Assembly: GCA_963710275.1 (NCBI GenBank)
Contig: CAVPZS010000002.1
Coordinates: 186,001-250,000, forward strand
Direction of reading: 5' to 3'
Length of the DNA stretch: 64,000 nucleotides
Origin: Rhodoblastus sp963710275
GTDB taxonomy: Bacteria > Pseudomonadota > Alphaproteobacteria > Rhizobiales > Beijerinckiaceae
This document shows, piece after piece, positions 42,914 to 51,318 of the stretch. The position numbers were made by a program, and so were the translations under genes. A model generated the notes under the pieces. The model saw nothing but the letters and a program-made list of their open reading frames with translations, ran no database searches and was not told where the DNA came from. Every line of letters starts with the position of its first letter. The first letter of the stretch is position 1.

Positions 42914-43918
42914 CTAATCGAGCCGCACCAACTGTTTGCCGAAATTCTTGCCTTCCAGCATGCCGAGGAAGGCGGCCGGCGCGGCCTCTATGCCTTCCGC
43001 CACGCTTTCGCGCCAATGCAGCCGTCCCGCGCCGATCAGTCCCGCCAGTTCGCCCATGGCCTGCGGCCACAGCGCCATATGGTCGGAGACAATGAAGCCT
43101 TCGATCCGCACGCGCTTGACCAGCACGATGCGAAGATCGCGCAGCATCGACGGCGCCGCGCCCTGATAGGAGGCGACGAGCCCACAGACCGCGACGCGGG
43201 AAAAATCGTTGAGCAGCCGCGCGCAGGCGTCGAAACAGGCTCCGCCGACATTCTCGAACAGGCCGTCGACGCCTTTGGGAACGGCCGCCTTGAGCTGCTC
43301 CGCGAAATTCTCGGCGCGATGGTCGACGCAGGCGTCGAACCCCAGTTTTTCCAGGGCGAAGGCGCATTTTTCCGGGCCGCCGGCGATGCCGACCGCCCTT
43401 GCGCCCGCCGCCTTGGCCAATTGGCCGACCACCGAGCCCACCGCGCCGGTCGCCGCCGACACCACCAGGGTTTCGCCGGCTTTGGGCGCAATGATGCGGG
43501 TGGTTCCAAACCACGCGGTCACGCCGGGCATGCCCAAAGGCCCGAGCCAGGCCTGGATCGGGATTTTCTCCGCCTGGATCCGGCGCAGGCCCGAACCGTC
43601 GTCAAGTCCATATTGCTGCCAGCCGCCCATGCCGACGACCTTGTCGCCGACGGCGAAACCCTGATGGTTCGACGCGACCACCTCGCCGACGGTGCCGCCG
43701 ATCATCACCTCGCCCAACGCCTGGCTCGCGGCGTAGGATTTCGACTCCTCCATCCGCCCGCGCATGTAGGGATCGAGCGACAGGTATTCGTGGCGCACCA
43801 GCACCTCGCCCGGGCCCGGCTCCGGCGCCGGACGTTCGAAAAGGGCGAAATTCTCGAGCGTGGCCCGGCCTCCCGGCGCCGGCCGCGTCGCCAGAACGAT
43901 TCCCTTGTTGATTGGCAT
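42914..43918 (-). CDS. NADP-dependent medium-chain oxidoreductase (CurA/leukotriene B4 reductase type)
   Basis: 334 aa. Zinc-free MDR family that reduces alkenals, enones or curcumin-like substrates with NADPH. N-terminal signature LSLDPYMRGRM, then VGMGGWQQYG, GMPGVTAWFG, the cofactor loop VSAATGAVGSVVGQLAKAAG, ENVGGACFDA and the C-terminal EGIEAAPAAFLGMLEGKNFGK. ATG at 43918 with GGGAGG 6 nt upstream. A second open frame extends far upstream but is only the shadow of murI. Likely detoxifying role. Confidence 0.92.
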   Translation of the reverse strand: MPINKGIVLATRPAPGGRATLENFALFERPAPEPGPGEVLVRHEYLSLDPYMRGRMEESKSYAASQALGEVMIGGTVGEVVASNHQGFAVGDKVVGMGGWQQYGLDDGSGLRRIQAEKIPIQAWLGPLGMPGVTAWFGTTRIIAPKAGETLVVSAATGAVGSVVGQLAKAAGARAVGIAGGPEKCAFALEKLGFDACVDHRAENFAEQLKAAVPKGVDGLFENVGGACFDACARLLNDFSRVAVCGLVASYQGAAPSMLRDLRIVLVKRVRIEGFIVSDHMALWPQAMGELAGLIGAGRLHWRESVAEGIEAAPAAFLGMLEGKNFGKQLVRLD

Positions 43919-44083
43919 TTTAGCCCTCCCGGTTTTGACGCATTGACAGCGTAGCACAACGGCCGCGGGGAGCCAGTCGGGCGCGCCAGTCGCGACAGCC
44001 GAAGTCTTGCCGGGTGGCGTTAACCCTTTCTTCACGCTAGAAGCGTTCCTCTGGCCAAGGCCCAACAAGATTTCTGCTTCGAC

Positions 44084-44923
44084 ATGCATCGCCGCCCCAA
44101 AATCCTCGTGTTCGATTCCGGCCTTGGCGGCCTGACGGTGCTCCGCGCCCTGCTGAGGCAGCGGCCCGACGCGGAATTCCTCTATGCAGCCGACGATCTC
44201 GGCTTCCCATACGGCCCCAAGGGCGAAGCAGAAGTCGCCGCCCTGGTGATGGGCGCGATGGAGCGGCTGATCGGCGACATCAAGCCCGATTGCGTAGTCA
44301 TCGCCTGCAACACCGCCTCCACCCTGGTGCTGCCTCATCTGCGAGCGCGATGGCCCGACATCCCCTTTGTCGGCACGGTGCCGGCGATCAAGCCCGCGGC
44401 GGAGCAGTCGCAATCGCGAATGATCTCCATTCTCGCCACGCCGGGCACGGCGGCGCGCGATTACACCCGCGACCTCGTCGAGAAATTCGCCGGCCATTGC
44501 GACGTGGCTCTGGTCGGATCGCAGCATCTGGCGGAACTGGCGGAAGCCTTCGTCCATGGCGAAACGATTTCCGAGGATGAGGTGGCGCGCGAAATCGCGC
44601 CATGCTTCGTCGAGCAGGACGGACGGCGCACCGACGCCGTCGTGCTGGCCTGCACCCATTATCCGCTGCTGCTGGCGTTTTTCACCCGCCTCGCGCCCTG
44701 GCCGCTGCGCTGGATCGACCCCGCCCCGGCGATCGCGCGCCGGGCCGACCATGTGCTCGCCGCACGTTTTCCTTCTCCTCCAGGCGCCGCCCGCGCGGAC
44801 AATTTCGCCTTCCGCTTCACCAGCGGCGCGACGCCGACGCCGCGCCTGCTGGCCGCCGTGGACCTCTTGCGCGCGAGCGAGATGGACGGCCCGATCCGGC
44901 GCCTGCGCGCGCAAGGCGCCTGA
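44084..44923 (+). CDS. murI: Glutamate racemase
   Basis: 279 aa. Supplies D-glutamate for peptidoglycan. Both catalytic cysteines are present: Cys75 in IACNTAS and Cys190 in LACTHYP; the front motif FDSGLGGLTVL with Asp11 is intact, and YGPKGEAEV holds the substrate loop. ATG at 44084. Divergent from the oxidoreductase gene, with 165 bp between. Confidence 0.95.
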   Translation: MHRRPKILVFDSGLGGLTVLRALLRQRPDAEFLYAADDLGFPYGPKGEAEVAALVMGAMERLIGDIKPDCVVIACNTASTLVLPHLRARWPDIPFVGTVPAIKPAAEQSQSRMISILATPGTAARDYTRDLVEKFAGHCDVALVGSQHLAELAEAFVHGETISEDEVAREIAPCFVEQDGRRTDAVVLACTHYPLLLAFFTRLAPWPLRWIDPAPAIARRADHVLAARFPSPPGAARADNFAFRFTSGATPTPRLLAAVDLLRASEMDGPIRRLRAQGA

Positions 44924-45253
44924 TCGAGGCCGGTCTGTCTCTTCTCTTTAAGGTCAAGCAAAACGACAGCGACGCCGCGAATCATTTCGTTGATTCGAGC
45001 AGTGATTCGCGCGCGGCGAGGCGATTTACGCCAAATCAAATTATAGATGATGCTCCTCTAGGGCATGCCGCTGTGGCGCAAATGCAACAAATTTCGCCTT
45101 TCGCGGGCATACGCAGCGGCAACTAGACGACAAGGCGCTCTATTCAGTCCGCTTTTTCTTTTTTTGCGTTGAAAAAATTAACCATGACTGGCGACGCGTC
45201 TTCAGTCGGAGTAGCCTTTCCCAGATTGCAGAATCTTCCTTTTGGAGAGGCAA
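44924..45253. other. Intergenic leader region before the coiled-coil gene
   Basis: No ORF with a credible start. AT-richer than the flanks, with CAAATCAAATTATAGATGAT near 45030-45050 and a T-rich stretch CTTTTTCTTTTTTTGCG near 45150-45167. This is a long 5' region for the filament-like gene and probably carries its promoter; no known riboswitch or small RNA pattern recognised. Confidence 0.4.
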
Positions 45254-46888
45254 ATGAACATTCCCTGGCGTCGTGGGCAAAAGAGCATGAATATTTCAGA
45301 ACGGGCCGCCGCCCTTGCGGCGCTCCCGGAGGGCTCGCTCGTCCAGCGTCTGGCTCCGGTCGAGACGTTGCAGCTGAGCGCCGAACGACCGCAGGAGACG
45401 ACGCCCGTCCATTCGCAGGCCGTCTCCACGCAAGTCCAGCAGGCGGCGGCCGCGCATTCCCAAGCCCCGCAGAACCAAGCCGCTCCTGCGCCGGCCGCGC
45501 CGCCCGCTCCATCGCTGGCCAATGCGCCGCTCGACGTCATCGGGTTGCGCAACGAGACCCTTCGCCGCCAGATCGAGGACGTCGAGGACGGGTTCGACGA
45601 AATCGAAAAGGTGCGCCTGTCCTTCCGCGAGCTGATCGCGCCCATGGCCGAGCTCCTCTCCGAGCTCGAGTCGACCAAGGCCAAGCTGCACGAGAACAAG
45701 ATCAGGTTCGGCCTGCTGCAAGAGAGCCATGAAGGACTGAAGTCCCGGCACAACAGCCTGTCGAGCGAAGCCGACCTCGCCTTCAACGCCCGCGATTCCC
45801 TGCTTCAGGAAAACCGCGAGCTGCTGCAGAAGATTCAGCAGCTGGAGTTGGCGCTCAGCGAAGCCAATCTCGATGTGCGCGAGCGCGCCAACGCCAACGA
45901 GAAGCTGGAGCGCCTGCTCGAGATCGAGACGCGCAACAGCGGCGCGCTGGAGGCGGAAACCAAGCGCTTGAAGCAGGCGATGGAAAGCCGCGACGACTAC
46001 ATGGCCCGCGTCGAGGCGCAACTGAAGTCGGCGAGCGACGCCAACGAACTGCTCGAACAGGAGCTGGGCTCGCTGCGGCTCTCCTCCTCCGAAATCGCCG
46101 CCAGCTTCAACTCGCGCAACCGCCGCCTCGCAGAATATGAAACGGCGATCGAGCAGAACCGCGGCCGCATCTATGAACTGGAAAATGCGCTGGCCAACGA
46201 GCAGAGCGCCCATTCCGCCCTGCAGGCCCGCCATCTCGAAGAGGGCGAGCGTCTGCGCGGCGAGTCGTCCCAGCTCGTCCACAAGACCGACGCCCTGCGC
46301 GGCCGCGCCGACATGGCGGAAAAGCTGCTCTCCGAGGCCCGCGCCCAGTTGCGCAGCAAGGTCGAGGAACTGCGCGCCACCGAACGCCAGTCGCTCGAAG
46401 CGCGTATCCTCGCCGAAACCTACGAGAAGAAGCTGCGCGCCAGCTCCGAGGATCTGTCCAAGGCCGAACAGCGCATCGCCGCCATGGACGAGATGCGCGT
46501 GAACCTGGTCGACCGGGTCAACAGCCTGACCAAGGCGCTTCACTCCCGCGACGGCGCCGCGACCTCGGCCGAGCAGAAGACCGAAAACCTCGCCCGCCGC
46601 CACGACGAGGCGCTGCGGACCGCCCAGCGCGAACGCGAACAGGCAGAACGCATGGTGAGCGAGCTGCGCGACCAGCTCGAGCGCGAAAGGGCCGAGCGCA
46701 TCCTCGCCGAAGGCGCGCTGCAGGCCGCGCGCCAGGGTCGCCCGCGGCGCGGCCATGCGCCGGCCGCCGAGGCCTACGAGGCCTACGAGCAGCAACAACC
46801 GCAGCCGCAGCTGGAGCGTCGCGCCGATATCCAGGCCAGCGACGAATTCGACGAGGCCGCCCCCCACGAGCGTCGCATCGCGTCGTAA
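45254..46888 (+). CDS. Crescentin-like long coiled-coil protein
   Basis: 544 aa. After a basic start (MNIPWRRGQK) and an Ala/Pro/Gln-rich disordered stretch (about residues 45-95), residues 100-500 are almost unbroken heptad-type coiled coil rich in Glu, Arg, Leu and Ala (for example LLQENRELLQKIQQLELALS). The C-terminus is Gln/Pro-rich. This layout is that of bacterial intermediate-filament-like proteins such as crescentin, which shape the cell envelope. RBS GGAGAGG 3 nt before the ATG. Convergent with an operon for a GTPase and an OmpA-type peptidoglycan-binding protein. Filament formation is inferred, not shown. Confidence 0.75.
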   Translation: MNIPWRRGQKSMNISERAAALAALPEGSLVQRLAPVETLQLSAERPQETTPVHSQAVSTQVQQAAAAHSQAPQNQAAPAPAAPPAPSLANAPLDVIGLRNETLRRQIEDVEDGFDEIEKVRLSFRELIAPMAELLSELESTKAKLHENKIRFGLLQESHEGLKSRHNSLSSEADLAFNARDSLLQENRELLQKIQQLELALSEANLDVRERANANEKLERLLEIETRNSGALEAETKRLKQAMESRDDYMARVEAQLKSASDANELLEQELGSLRLSSSEIAASFNSRNRRLAEYETAIEQNRGRIYELENALANEQSAHSALQARHLEEGERLRGESSQLVHKTDALRGRADMAEKLLSEARAQLRSKVEELRATERQSLEARILAETYEKKLRASSEDLSKAEQRIAAMDEMRVNLVDRVNSLTKALHSRDGAATSAEQKTENLARRHDEALRTAQREREQAERMVSELRDQLERERAERILAEGALQAARQGRPRRGHAPAAEAYEAYEQQQPQPQLERRADIQASDEFDEAAPHERRIAS

Positions 46889-46909
46889 CGACGTTCCGCC
46901 TTCATAAGG

Positions 46910-46940
46910 AAGCCGGCCCGCAAGGCCGGCTTTTTGCTTT
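46910..46940 (+). terminator. Rho-independent terminator after the coiled-coil gene
   Basis: AAGCCGGCC, loop CGCAA, GGCCGGCTT, then TTTGCTTTT. Nine-base stem and a U-rich tail, 22 bp after the stop. The other strand lacks a T-run, so it acts mainly on the plus-strand transcript. Confidence 0.85.
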
Positions 46941-46947
46941 TCTGACC

Positions 46948-47454
46948 TTACAGCCGCCGGAAAATATCCGTGGCGATGGCGGTAAAGGCGTCCTCGACGC
47001 CTTCGCCGGTCTTGGCGCTGGAAAACAGCACCTGATCGAGCGGCAGGCCGTGCAGCTCGAAACCGGACAGGTCCGGCTTGACGATGTCGGTCTTGTTGAC
47101 CACCGCCCGCACCGAACGTCCGGGAAGGCGCTCGAGAAAAGCCGCCGCGAGATCGAACATGGTCTGGATGGTCGGCGGCCTGGAGGCGTCTGATATCACC
47201 AGCGCGCCCGAGGCGCCGGCGATGTAGACCGACTTGAAGATGTGCTGGCCGAAATCGCCATCCGTGTCCCAGAGCAGCAGCCGGGCGACGGTGGGCTCCG
47301 CGGCTTTCGCCAGCGTCAGCTCATGCGTCAGGATATCTACTCCGATTGTAGTCTTGTAATCGCTATCGAATTTTCCGAACCTCAACCGTTTTGCGAGCGA
47401 CGTTTTTCCGACGCCTATGTCGCCTAGCAGCATGACTTTGGCGGAAAAATTCAC
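46948..47454 (-). CDS. Small Ras/Rab-like GTPase
   Basis: 168 aa, a bare G domain. G1 GDIGVGKT (11-18), G2 Thr36 in TTIGVD, G3 WDTDGDF (62-68), G4 NKTD (120-123), G5 SSAK (145-148). The G3 motif replaces the Rab consensus A-G-Q-E with D-G-D-F, so the catalytic glutamine is absent and hydrolysis would need an outside residue or GAP. No C-terminal lipidation cysteine. The ATG overlaps the stop of the LC7-OmpA gene (ATGA). Bacterial relatives such as MglA work with roadblock/LC7 proteins, and one is predicted in the gene just upstream. Confidence 0.88.
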   Translation of the reverse strand: MNFSAKVMLLGDIGVGKTSLAKRLRFGKFDSDYKTTIGVDILTHELTLAKAAEPTVARLLLWDTDGDFGQHIFKSVYIAGASGALVISDASRPPTIQTMFDLAAAFLERLPGRSVRAVVNKTDIVKPDLSGFELHGLPLDQVLFSSAKTGEGVEDAFTAIATDIFRRL

Positions 47455-49160
47455 TGCCCCTGCTCCGCTGGCCCGATCACTTCGAATGTCACGCGGCGGT
47501 TGCGTCGCCGCTGCGCCCCCGTCCCGGAGGCGATGGCCGCCTGGTCACTCCGTCCTACAGCAACAAGCCTTCCGCTTTCAACGCCTTCGGCAAGCAAAAC
47601 GGCTACGGCCGCGTCAGCGCGCGCTTGCGAAAGCGCAAGGTTCTTGGCCGGGGAGCCCCCGGAATCCGCGTAACCGACGACGCGCAACCCGCCTCCGCCG
47701 GCCTTGACCTGCGCCGCAAGCGCCGCAAGCTGCCGATGCGCCAGGGCCGGATCGGCAAATGCGGCGTCGTCGCCGAACCAGACCACCGTATCGGCCGCCA
47801 GATGGCCCAGCCGCGCCGCCGGCGCCTCAGCCTCCGCATCGCGCGCCGTCTGCCAGGCCCGCGCCTCCGCCAGCCCCTTGGCGAGCGTCGCCTGTCGCGC
47901 TGCGCCCGACTGCATTTGTTGCCCGAGATCGGCCGCGCCGGCGGCCAGCCGGCTTTCTCCGGCTGCGGTGGCCACGCGGGTCACGCTCACATCCACCCGC
48001 CAAGGCGCGCCGGCGCCCTCCAGGGCGTTCGAAAGGGCGGTGACGTCGGCCTCGGGCGGCGCGAGGCCGCTCAGCCGCACCCGCTTTTCCGAGCCGTCGA
48101 CGGACAGGACGAGCGGCCACCCGGCGAGGCCGGGCTGGGAGGCCAGCGCCCGCTCGTAAGACCCGCGCAGCCGCCGCTCCCACAGGAAGTTCCGCACCGG
48201 GCCGGACCAAGCCCAGGACAGCGCCAGCAGCGCCAGAATCGCGAGAACGACATTGCGGACCGGGCTCGCTTTTTTCGCTGGCGGCGCGGCGAAATCCTGC
48301 GCTAGCCGCGCCAGCGCCGCATCGCTCGGGCCGTCGGGCTCGCTTTCGATCAGGGCATAGAGCGCGCGGTCCATGCGCGCCTCGTCGCCGGCGTGAGGTT
48401 CGCCGGAAAATTCGGCGGCGACGATCAAGCGGGCGGAGGCGCGCAGCAGGATGCGGCTCGCCCCCATGTCGAGCGTGCGCAATTCGCCATGCTGGCTGAC
48501 GAAAGCCTGGGCCGCAAACTGGCTGATCGCGGCTATCAGGCCGCCAACCAGTTCCGGAGATTCTTCGGCCGCGCCGGCCGGGCGCCATTGCGCCAGCACG
48601 CGGCCGGAATCGCGCTCCAGCGCCAGCATCAGCCGCACCTGCGGCCGTTGCGCCGCCTCCAGCAGGATCTCGTTGAGCGGCCTGCCGGTGACCCAGGAGC
48701 GCAGCCGCAGCCGCCACAATTGCGTCGACAGCAGCTGGTCGAGCCGGGCGTTGATGGTGGCGAGCAGATCGCGAAAAGCGTTGGCGACGGAGGCGGCGAC
48801 GAGGCGGCCGGTGATCGGGTAGAGCGCCTCCACCATCATGTCGCGCGAATTGACGATTTCACTGCGGATGGCGGCGACCACCAGGGGCGCCATGGCCTGG
48901 GACAATTCGCGGTGGCTGGCGACCTCGGCGCGACGCAGCGCCCCGGCGAGGATTTCCGCCGTCGCCGCCTCGAGGTTGGCGGGATCGCCGACGCGGGCGT
49001 TGAGCGCCTCGGTCTCGCGCTGCAGGGCGTCGAGCCGCGCCTGCTCATTGCGAAACAGCAGCTGCTTCAGAAGCCCCAGTTCGGCCGACGCGCTGGGGAC
49101 GCGCCCGGTTTCCGGCGTGTCGGACGCCGGAACTTGCGCCGGGTCCGCCGGAGGCGTCAT
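47451..49160 (-). CDS. Roadblock/LC7-like and OmpA-domain membrane protein
   Basis: 569 aa. Residues 1-170: helical cytosolic part. About 172-275: RLMLALERDSGRVLAQW, PELVGGLIAAISQFAAQAF and LRTLDMGASRILLRA, which reads as a roadblock/LC7-like domain. One membrane helix at about 303-318. About 340-395: BON-like segment. About 450-562: OmpA peptidoglycan-binding domain with GYADSGGSPAKNLALSQARA and RRRNRRVTFEV. So one protein spans from a GTPase-partner fold inside to cell wall outside. The ATG is one base after the stop of the small protein; the stop overlaps the GTPase ATG. The LC7 call rests on pattern and on genetic context. Confidence 0.8.
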   Translation of the reverse strand: MTPPADPAQVPASDTPETGRVPSASAELGLLKQLLFRNEQARLDALQRETEALNARVGDPANLEAATAEILAGALRRAEVASHRELSQAMAPLVVAAIRSEIVNSRDMMVEALYPITGRLVAASVANAFRDLLATINARLDQLLSTQLWRLRLRSWVTGRPLNEILLEAAQRPQVRLMLALERDSGRVLAQWRPAGAAEESPELVGGLIAAISQFAAQAFVSQHGELRTLDMGASRILLRASARLIVAAEFSGEPHAGDEARMDRALYALIESEPDGPSDAALARLAQDFAAPPAKKASPVRNVVLAILALLALSWAWSGPVRNFLWERRLRGSYERALASQPGLAGWPLVLSVDGSEKRVRLSGLAPPEADVTALSNALEGAGAPWRVDVSVTRVATAAGESRLAAGAADLGQQMQSGAARQATLAKGLAEARAWQTARDAEAEAPAARLGHLAADTVVWFGDDAAFADPALAHRQLAALAAQVKAGGGGLRVVGYADSGGSPAKNLALSQARADAAVAVLLAEGVESGRLVAVGRSDQAAIASGTGAQRRRNRRVTFEVIGPAEQGQ

Positions 49161-49161
49161 G

Positions 49162-49494
49162 TCAGCGCGCCTTGGCGGAAGCGCCGAGATTGCGGACGGT
49201 GGCGCCGAGGCCGGCGATGGCCGCGCCAATGTCGTCGATCGAGCTCAGGCGACGGCTTTCGACGTCGCGCGCCAGGTTTTCGACATGGTTCTGCAAGTCG
49301 GCGAATTTGGCTGCCGTGTCGGCGCGCAACTCTCCGATCATTTTTTCCAGCTTGGCGTCGAGCTCCGACAGCCGCTGGTCGGTTTCGCGCTTGTCGGCGC
49401 CGAACAGGAGCTCGCGCACCTGGATGATCGGGTCGGCCGCAACGGCGGCGCCATTGCTTTCGACCGTTTCGGATTTGCTGCTATTGGGTTTCAT
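49162..49494 (-). CDS. Small coiled-coil protein of the GTPase-OmpA operon
   Basis: 110 aa. Begins MKPNSSKSETVESNGAAVAA, then a conserved-looking DPIIQVRELLFGADKRETDQ and a predicted coiled coil (RLSELDAKLEKMIGELRADT through about residue 85). Short proteins of this kind precede OmpA/GTPase genes in other bacteria, sometimes under an eukaryote-derived annotation about Arf GAPs. First gene of the three-gene operon; its stop and the next ATG are one base apart. Possibly an adaptor or oligomerising partner. Confidence 0.72.
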   Translation of the reverse strand: MKPNSSKSETVESNGAAVAADPIIQVRELLFGADKRETDQRLSELDAKLEKMIGELRADTAAKFADLQNHVENLARDVESRRLSSIDDIGAAIAGLGATVRNLGASAKAR

Positions 49495-49588
49495 AAGGGA
49501 CCGCTCCACGAGTACACGCGCCGTTTCCCCCCAAGTTTAAAGCAGGATGGACACGGCGCGGCAAGACAAAGCGGCGATCTTGCTTAAA

Positions 49589-51013
49589 TCACTGAGGGAA
49601 AAAATGGTCCGAGGCCGTCGCCGTGGTCTTTCCCCCCTCATCCCCCGCGGTGAAGGTCACAGGTATGGCTTGCGCCGGCGCGGCGCCCGGATCCGCGATC
49701 ACCAGCACGCGCAGCTCCAGCGTCTGGTCTGGCCCCACCGTCACCGACTGGCCGTTGCCCGCCTCGATGATCTGCAGTTTCAGGCCCGGCGCGCCGGTCA
49801 CCGAAAGATCGATCTTGCGGTCATTGGGCTGCTTGTTGAGCAGGCGCACCGTGTAGCCGTTGCGCACGCCGCCGTCGGACATGGCCATCGCCAGGGGATT
49901 GCGGTCATGCAGGACGTTGACGCCGAGATCGGAGCGCGTGGCCAGTTTGACGACCATGACCGTCGCGACCAGCCCCATCACTACGGGATAGACCAGAGTG
50001 CGCGGGCGGATCGGGCGGTAGATCGGCTTCAGGCCCTGGGCGCGCCGCTGGTCGTTGATATCGGTGTCGTAATAGATCAAATGGGGCGGGCGCCCGATTT
50101 CCTTCATGACATTGTCGCAGGCGTCGATGCACAGCCCGCACTGGATGCAGCCGAGCTGCGAACCCTTGCGGATGTCGACGCCCGTCGGGCAGACCGCGAC
50201 GCATTGCAGGCAATCGATGCAATCGCCCACCTTCTCGCCCTTTTCGCGCGCGTGCTGGGCCTTTTTGACGGACATGCGGGGTTCGCCGCGATGGCGCTCG
50301 TAGGAGACGTTGAGCGCCCATTCGTCGGTCATCGCCGCCTGAATGCGCGGCCATGGACACATGTAGATGCAGGTCTGCTCACGCATGTGGCCGGCGAAGA
50401 TGTAGGTCGTGAAAGTGAAAATGCCGATCCAGATATAGGCGACGCCGGGCGCCTGGAAGGTCAGGAGCTGATGGACGAGGGTCGGCGCGTCGGCGAAATA
50501 CAGCACCCAGACGCCGCCCGTCCACCAGGCGATCATCAGCCAGAGGAAATGCTTGGTGGCGACTTCGCGAATGTGCGCGAGCGTCCAGCCCTTCTTGTCC
50601 TTCATCATGCGGTCACGGCGGTCGCCTTCGACCCAGCGCTCGACCGCATAGAAGAGATCGGTCCACACCGTCTGCCAGCACAGGTAGCCGCACCAGATGC
50701 GCCCGGCGACGGCGTTCATCAGGAACAGGGTCATGGCGGCCAGGATCAAAAGGCCGGTGAAATAATAGACCTCCTGCGGCCAGAGCTCGATGAAAAAGAA
50801 ATAGAAGCGCCGATGGGGCATGTCGACCAGCACCGCCTGGTTCGGCAGGTTCGGCCCGCGGTCCCAGCGCACGAAGGGCAGAAAATAATAGACGCCGAGC
50901 GTGAAGCACAGCAGCGCCCATTTGATCTTGCGGAACGTCCCGTGGGTCGCCTGCGGATAGACCTTCTTCCGCGCGGCATAGAGCGGGCCAGTGATGATTG
51001 TGTCGTCGTCCAT
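49589..51013 (-). CDS. ccoG: CcoG, cbb3 oxidase assembly copper reductase
   Basis: 474 aa. CcoG (FixG/RdxA) reduces Cu(II) for delivery to cbb3-type cytochrome c oxidase. Four to five membrane segments with WCGYLCWQTVWTDLFY, QTCIYMCPWPRIQ, then a 2x[4Fe-4S] ferredoxin domain (CIDCLQCVAVCPTG and CIQCGLCIDACD), and a C-terminal Ig-like domain. ATG at 51013. The oxidase genes ccoNOQP are not in the window; a CopZ-like gene is just upstream and CopA further on. Confidence 0.95.
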   Translation of the reverse strand: MDDDTIITGPLYAARKKVYPQATHGTFRKIKWALLCFTLGVYYFLPFVRWDRGPNLPNQAVLVDMPHRRFYFFFIELWPQEVYYFTGLLILAAMTLFLMNAVAGRIWCGYLCWQTVWTDLFYAVERWVEGDRRDRMMKDKKGWTLAHIREVATKHFLWLMIAWWTGGVWVLYFADAPTLVHQLLTFQAPGVAYIWIGIFTFTTYIFAGHMREQTCIYMCPWPRIQAAMTDEWALNVSYERHRGEPRMSVKKAQHAREKGEKVGDCIDCLQCVAVCPTGVDIRKGSQLGCIQCGLCIDACDNVMKEIGRPPHLIYYDTDINDQRRAQGLKPIYRPIRPRTLVYPVVMGLVATVMVVKLATRSDLGVNVLHDRNPLAMAMSDGGVRNGYTVRLLNKQPNDRKIDLSVTGAPGLKLQIIEAGNGQSVTVGPDQTLELRVLVIADPGAAPAQAIPVTFTAGDEGGKTTATASDHFFPQ

Positions 51014-51096
51014 GGGAACTCCTGCGCTTGTGGACTCATCGCGCGGAACGGGCGTCGCCGCATTGATCCAGCACAGAATAAGGTCTTATTCGAATG

Positions 51097-51318
51097 TTAC
51101 AATATTGTATCGACCAGGCTTGCGGGATAGCCGGCTTCGGCAATCGCCTCGGCCATGGCTTCAGCGTCGAAAGCCGGCGGTGTGACCTTGACGACCCCGG
51201 TGGCCAGGTCGACGTCGACCTTCGCCTGCGGATGCAGGACGAGAATGGCTTTGCGCACCCGCTCGGCGCAGCGATCGCAACTCATGTCCTTGACCGAAAA
51301 ATGCGTGGCTTCAGTCAC
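51097..51318 (-). CDS. CopZ-like heavy-metal-associated domain protein
   Basis: 73 aa, one HMA domain: THFSVKDMSCDRCAERVRKA, then the beta-alpha pattern KVDVDLATGVVKV and FDAEAMAEAIAEAGYPA. The metal site M-S-C-D-R-C is a charged variant of the usual MTCxxC. Start is GTG at 51318 behind AGGAGAAAC; longer starts lack an RBS. Copper chaperone role for CcoG or CopA is inferred from its position 84 bp upstream of ccoG on the same strand. Confidence 0.85.
   Translation of the reverse strand: MTEATHFSVKDMSCDRCAERVRKAILVLHPQAKVDVDLATGVVKVTPPAFDAEAMAEAIAEAGYPASLVDTIL

Noticed and set aside
42914..44914. A 666-codon minus-strand frame covering murI and the oxidoreductase
   Set aside because: Only the part from 43918 has family motifs and an RBS; the rest is antisense to murI.
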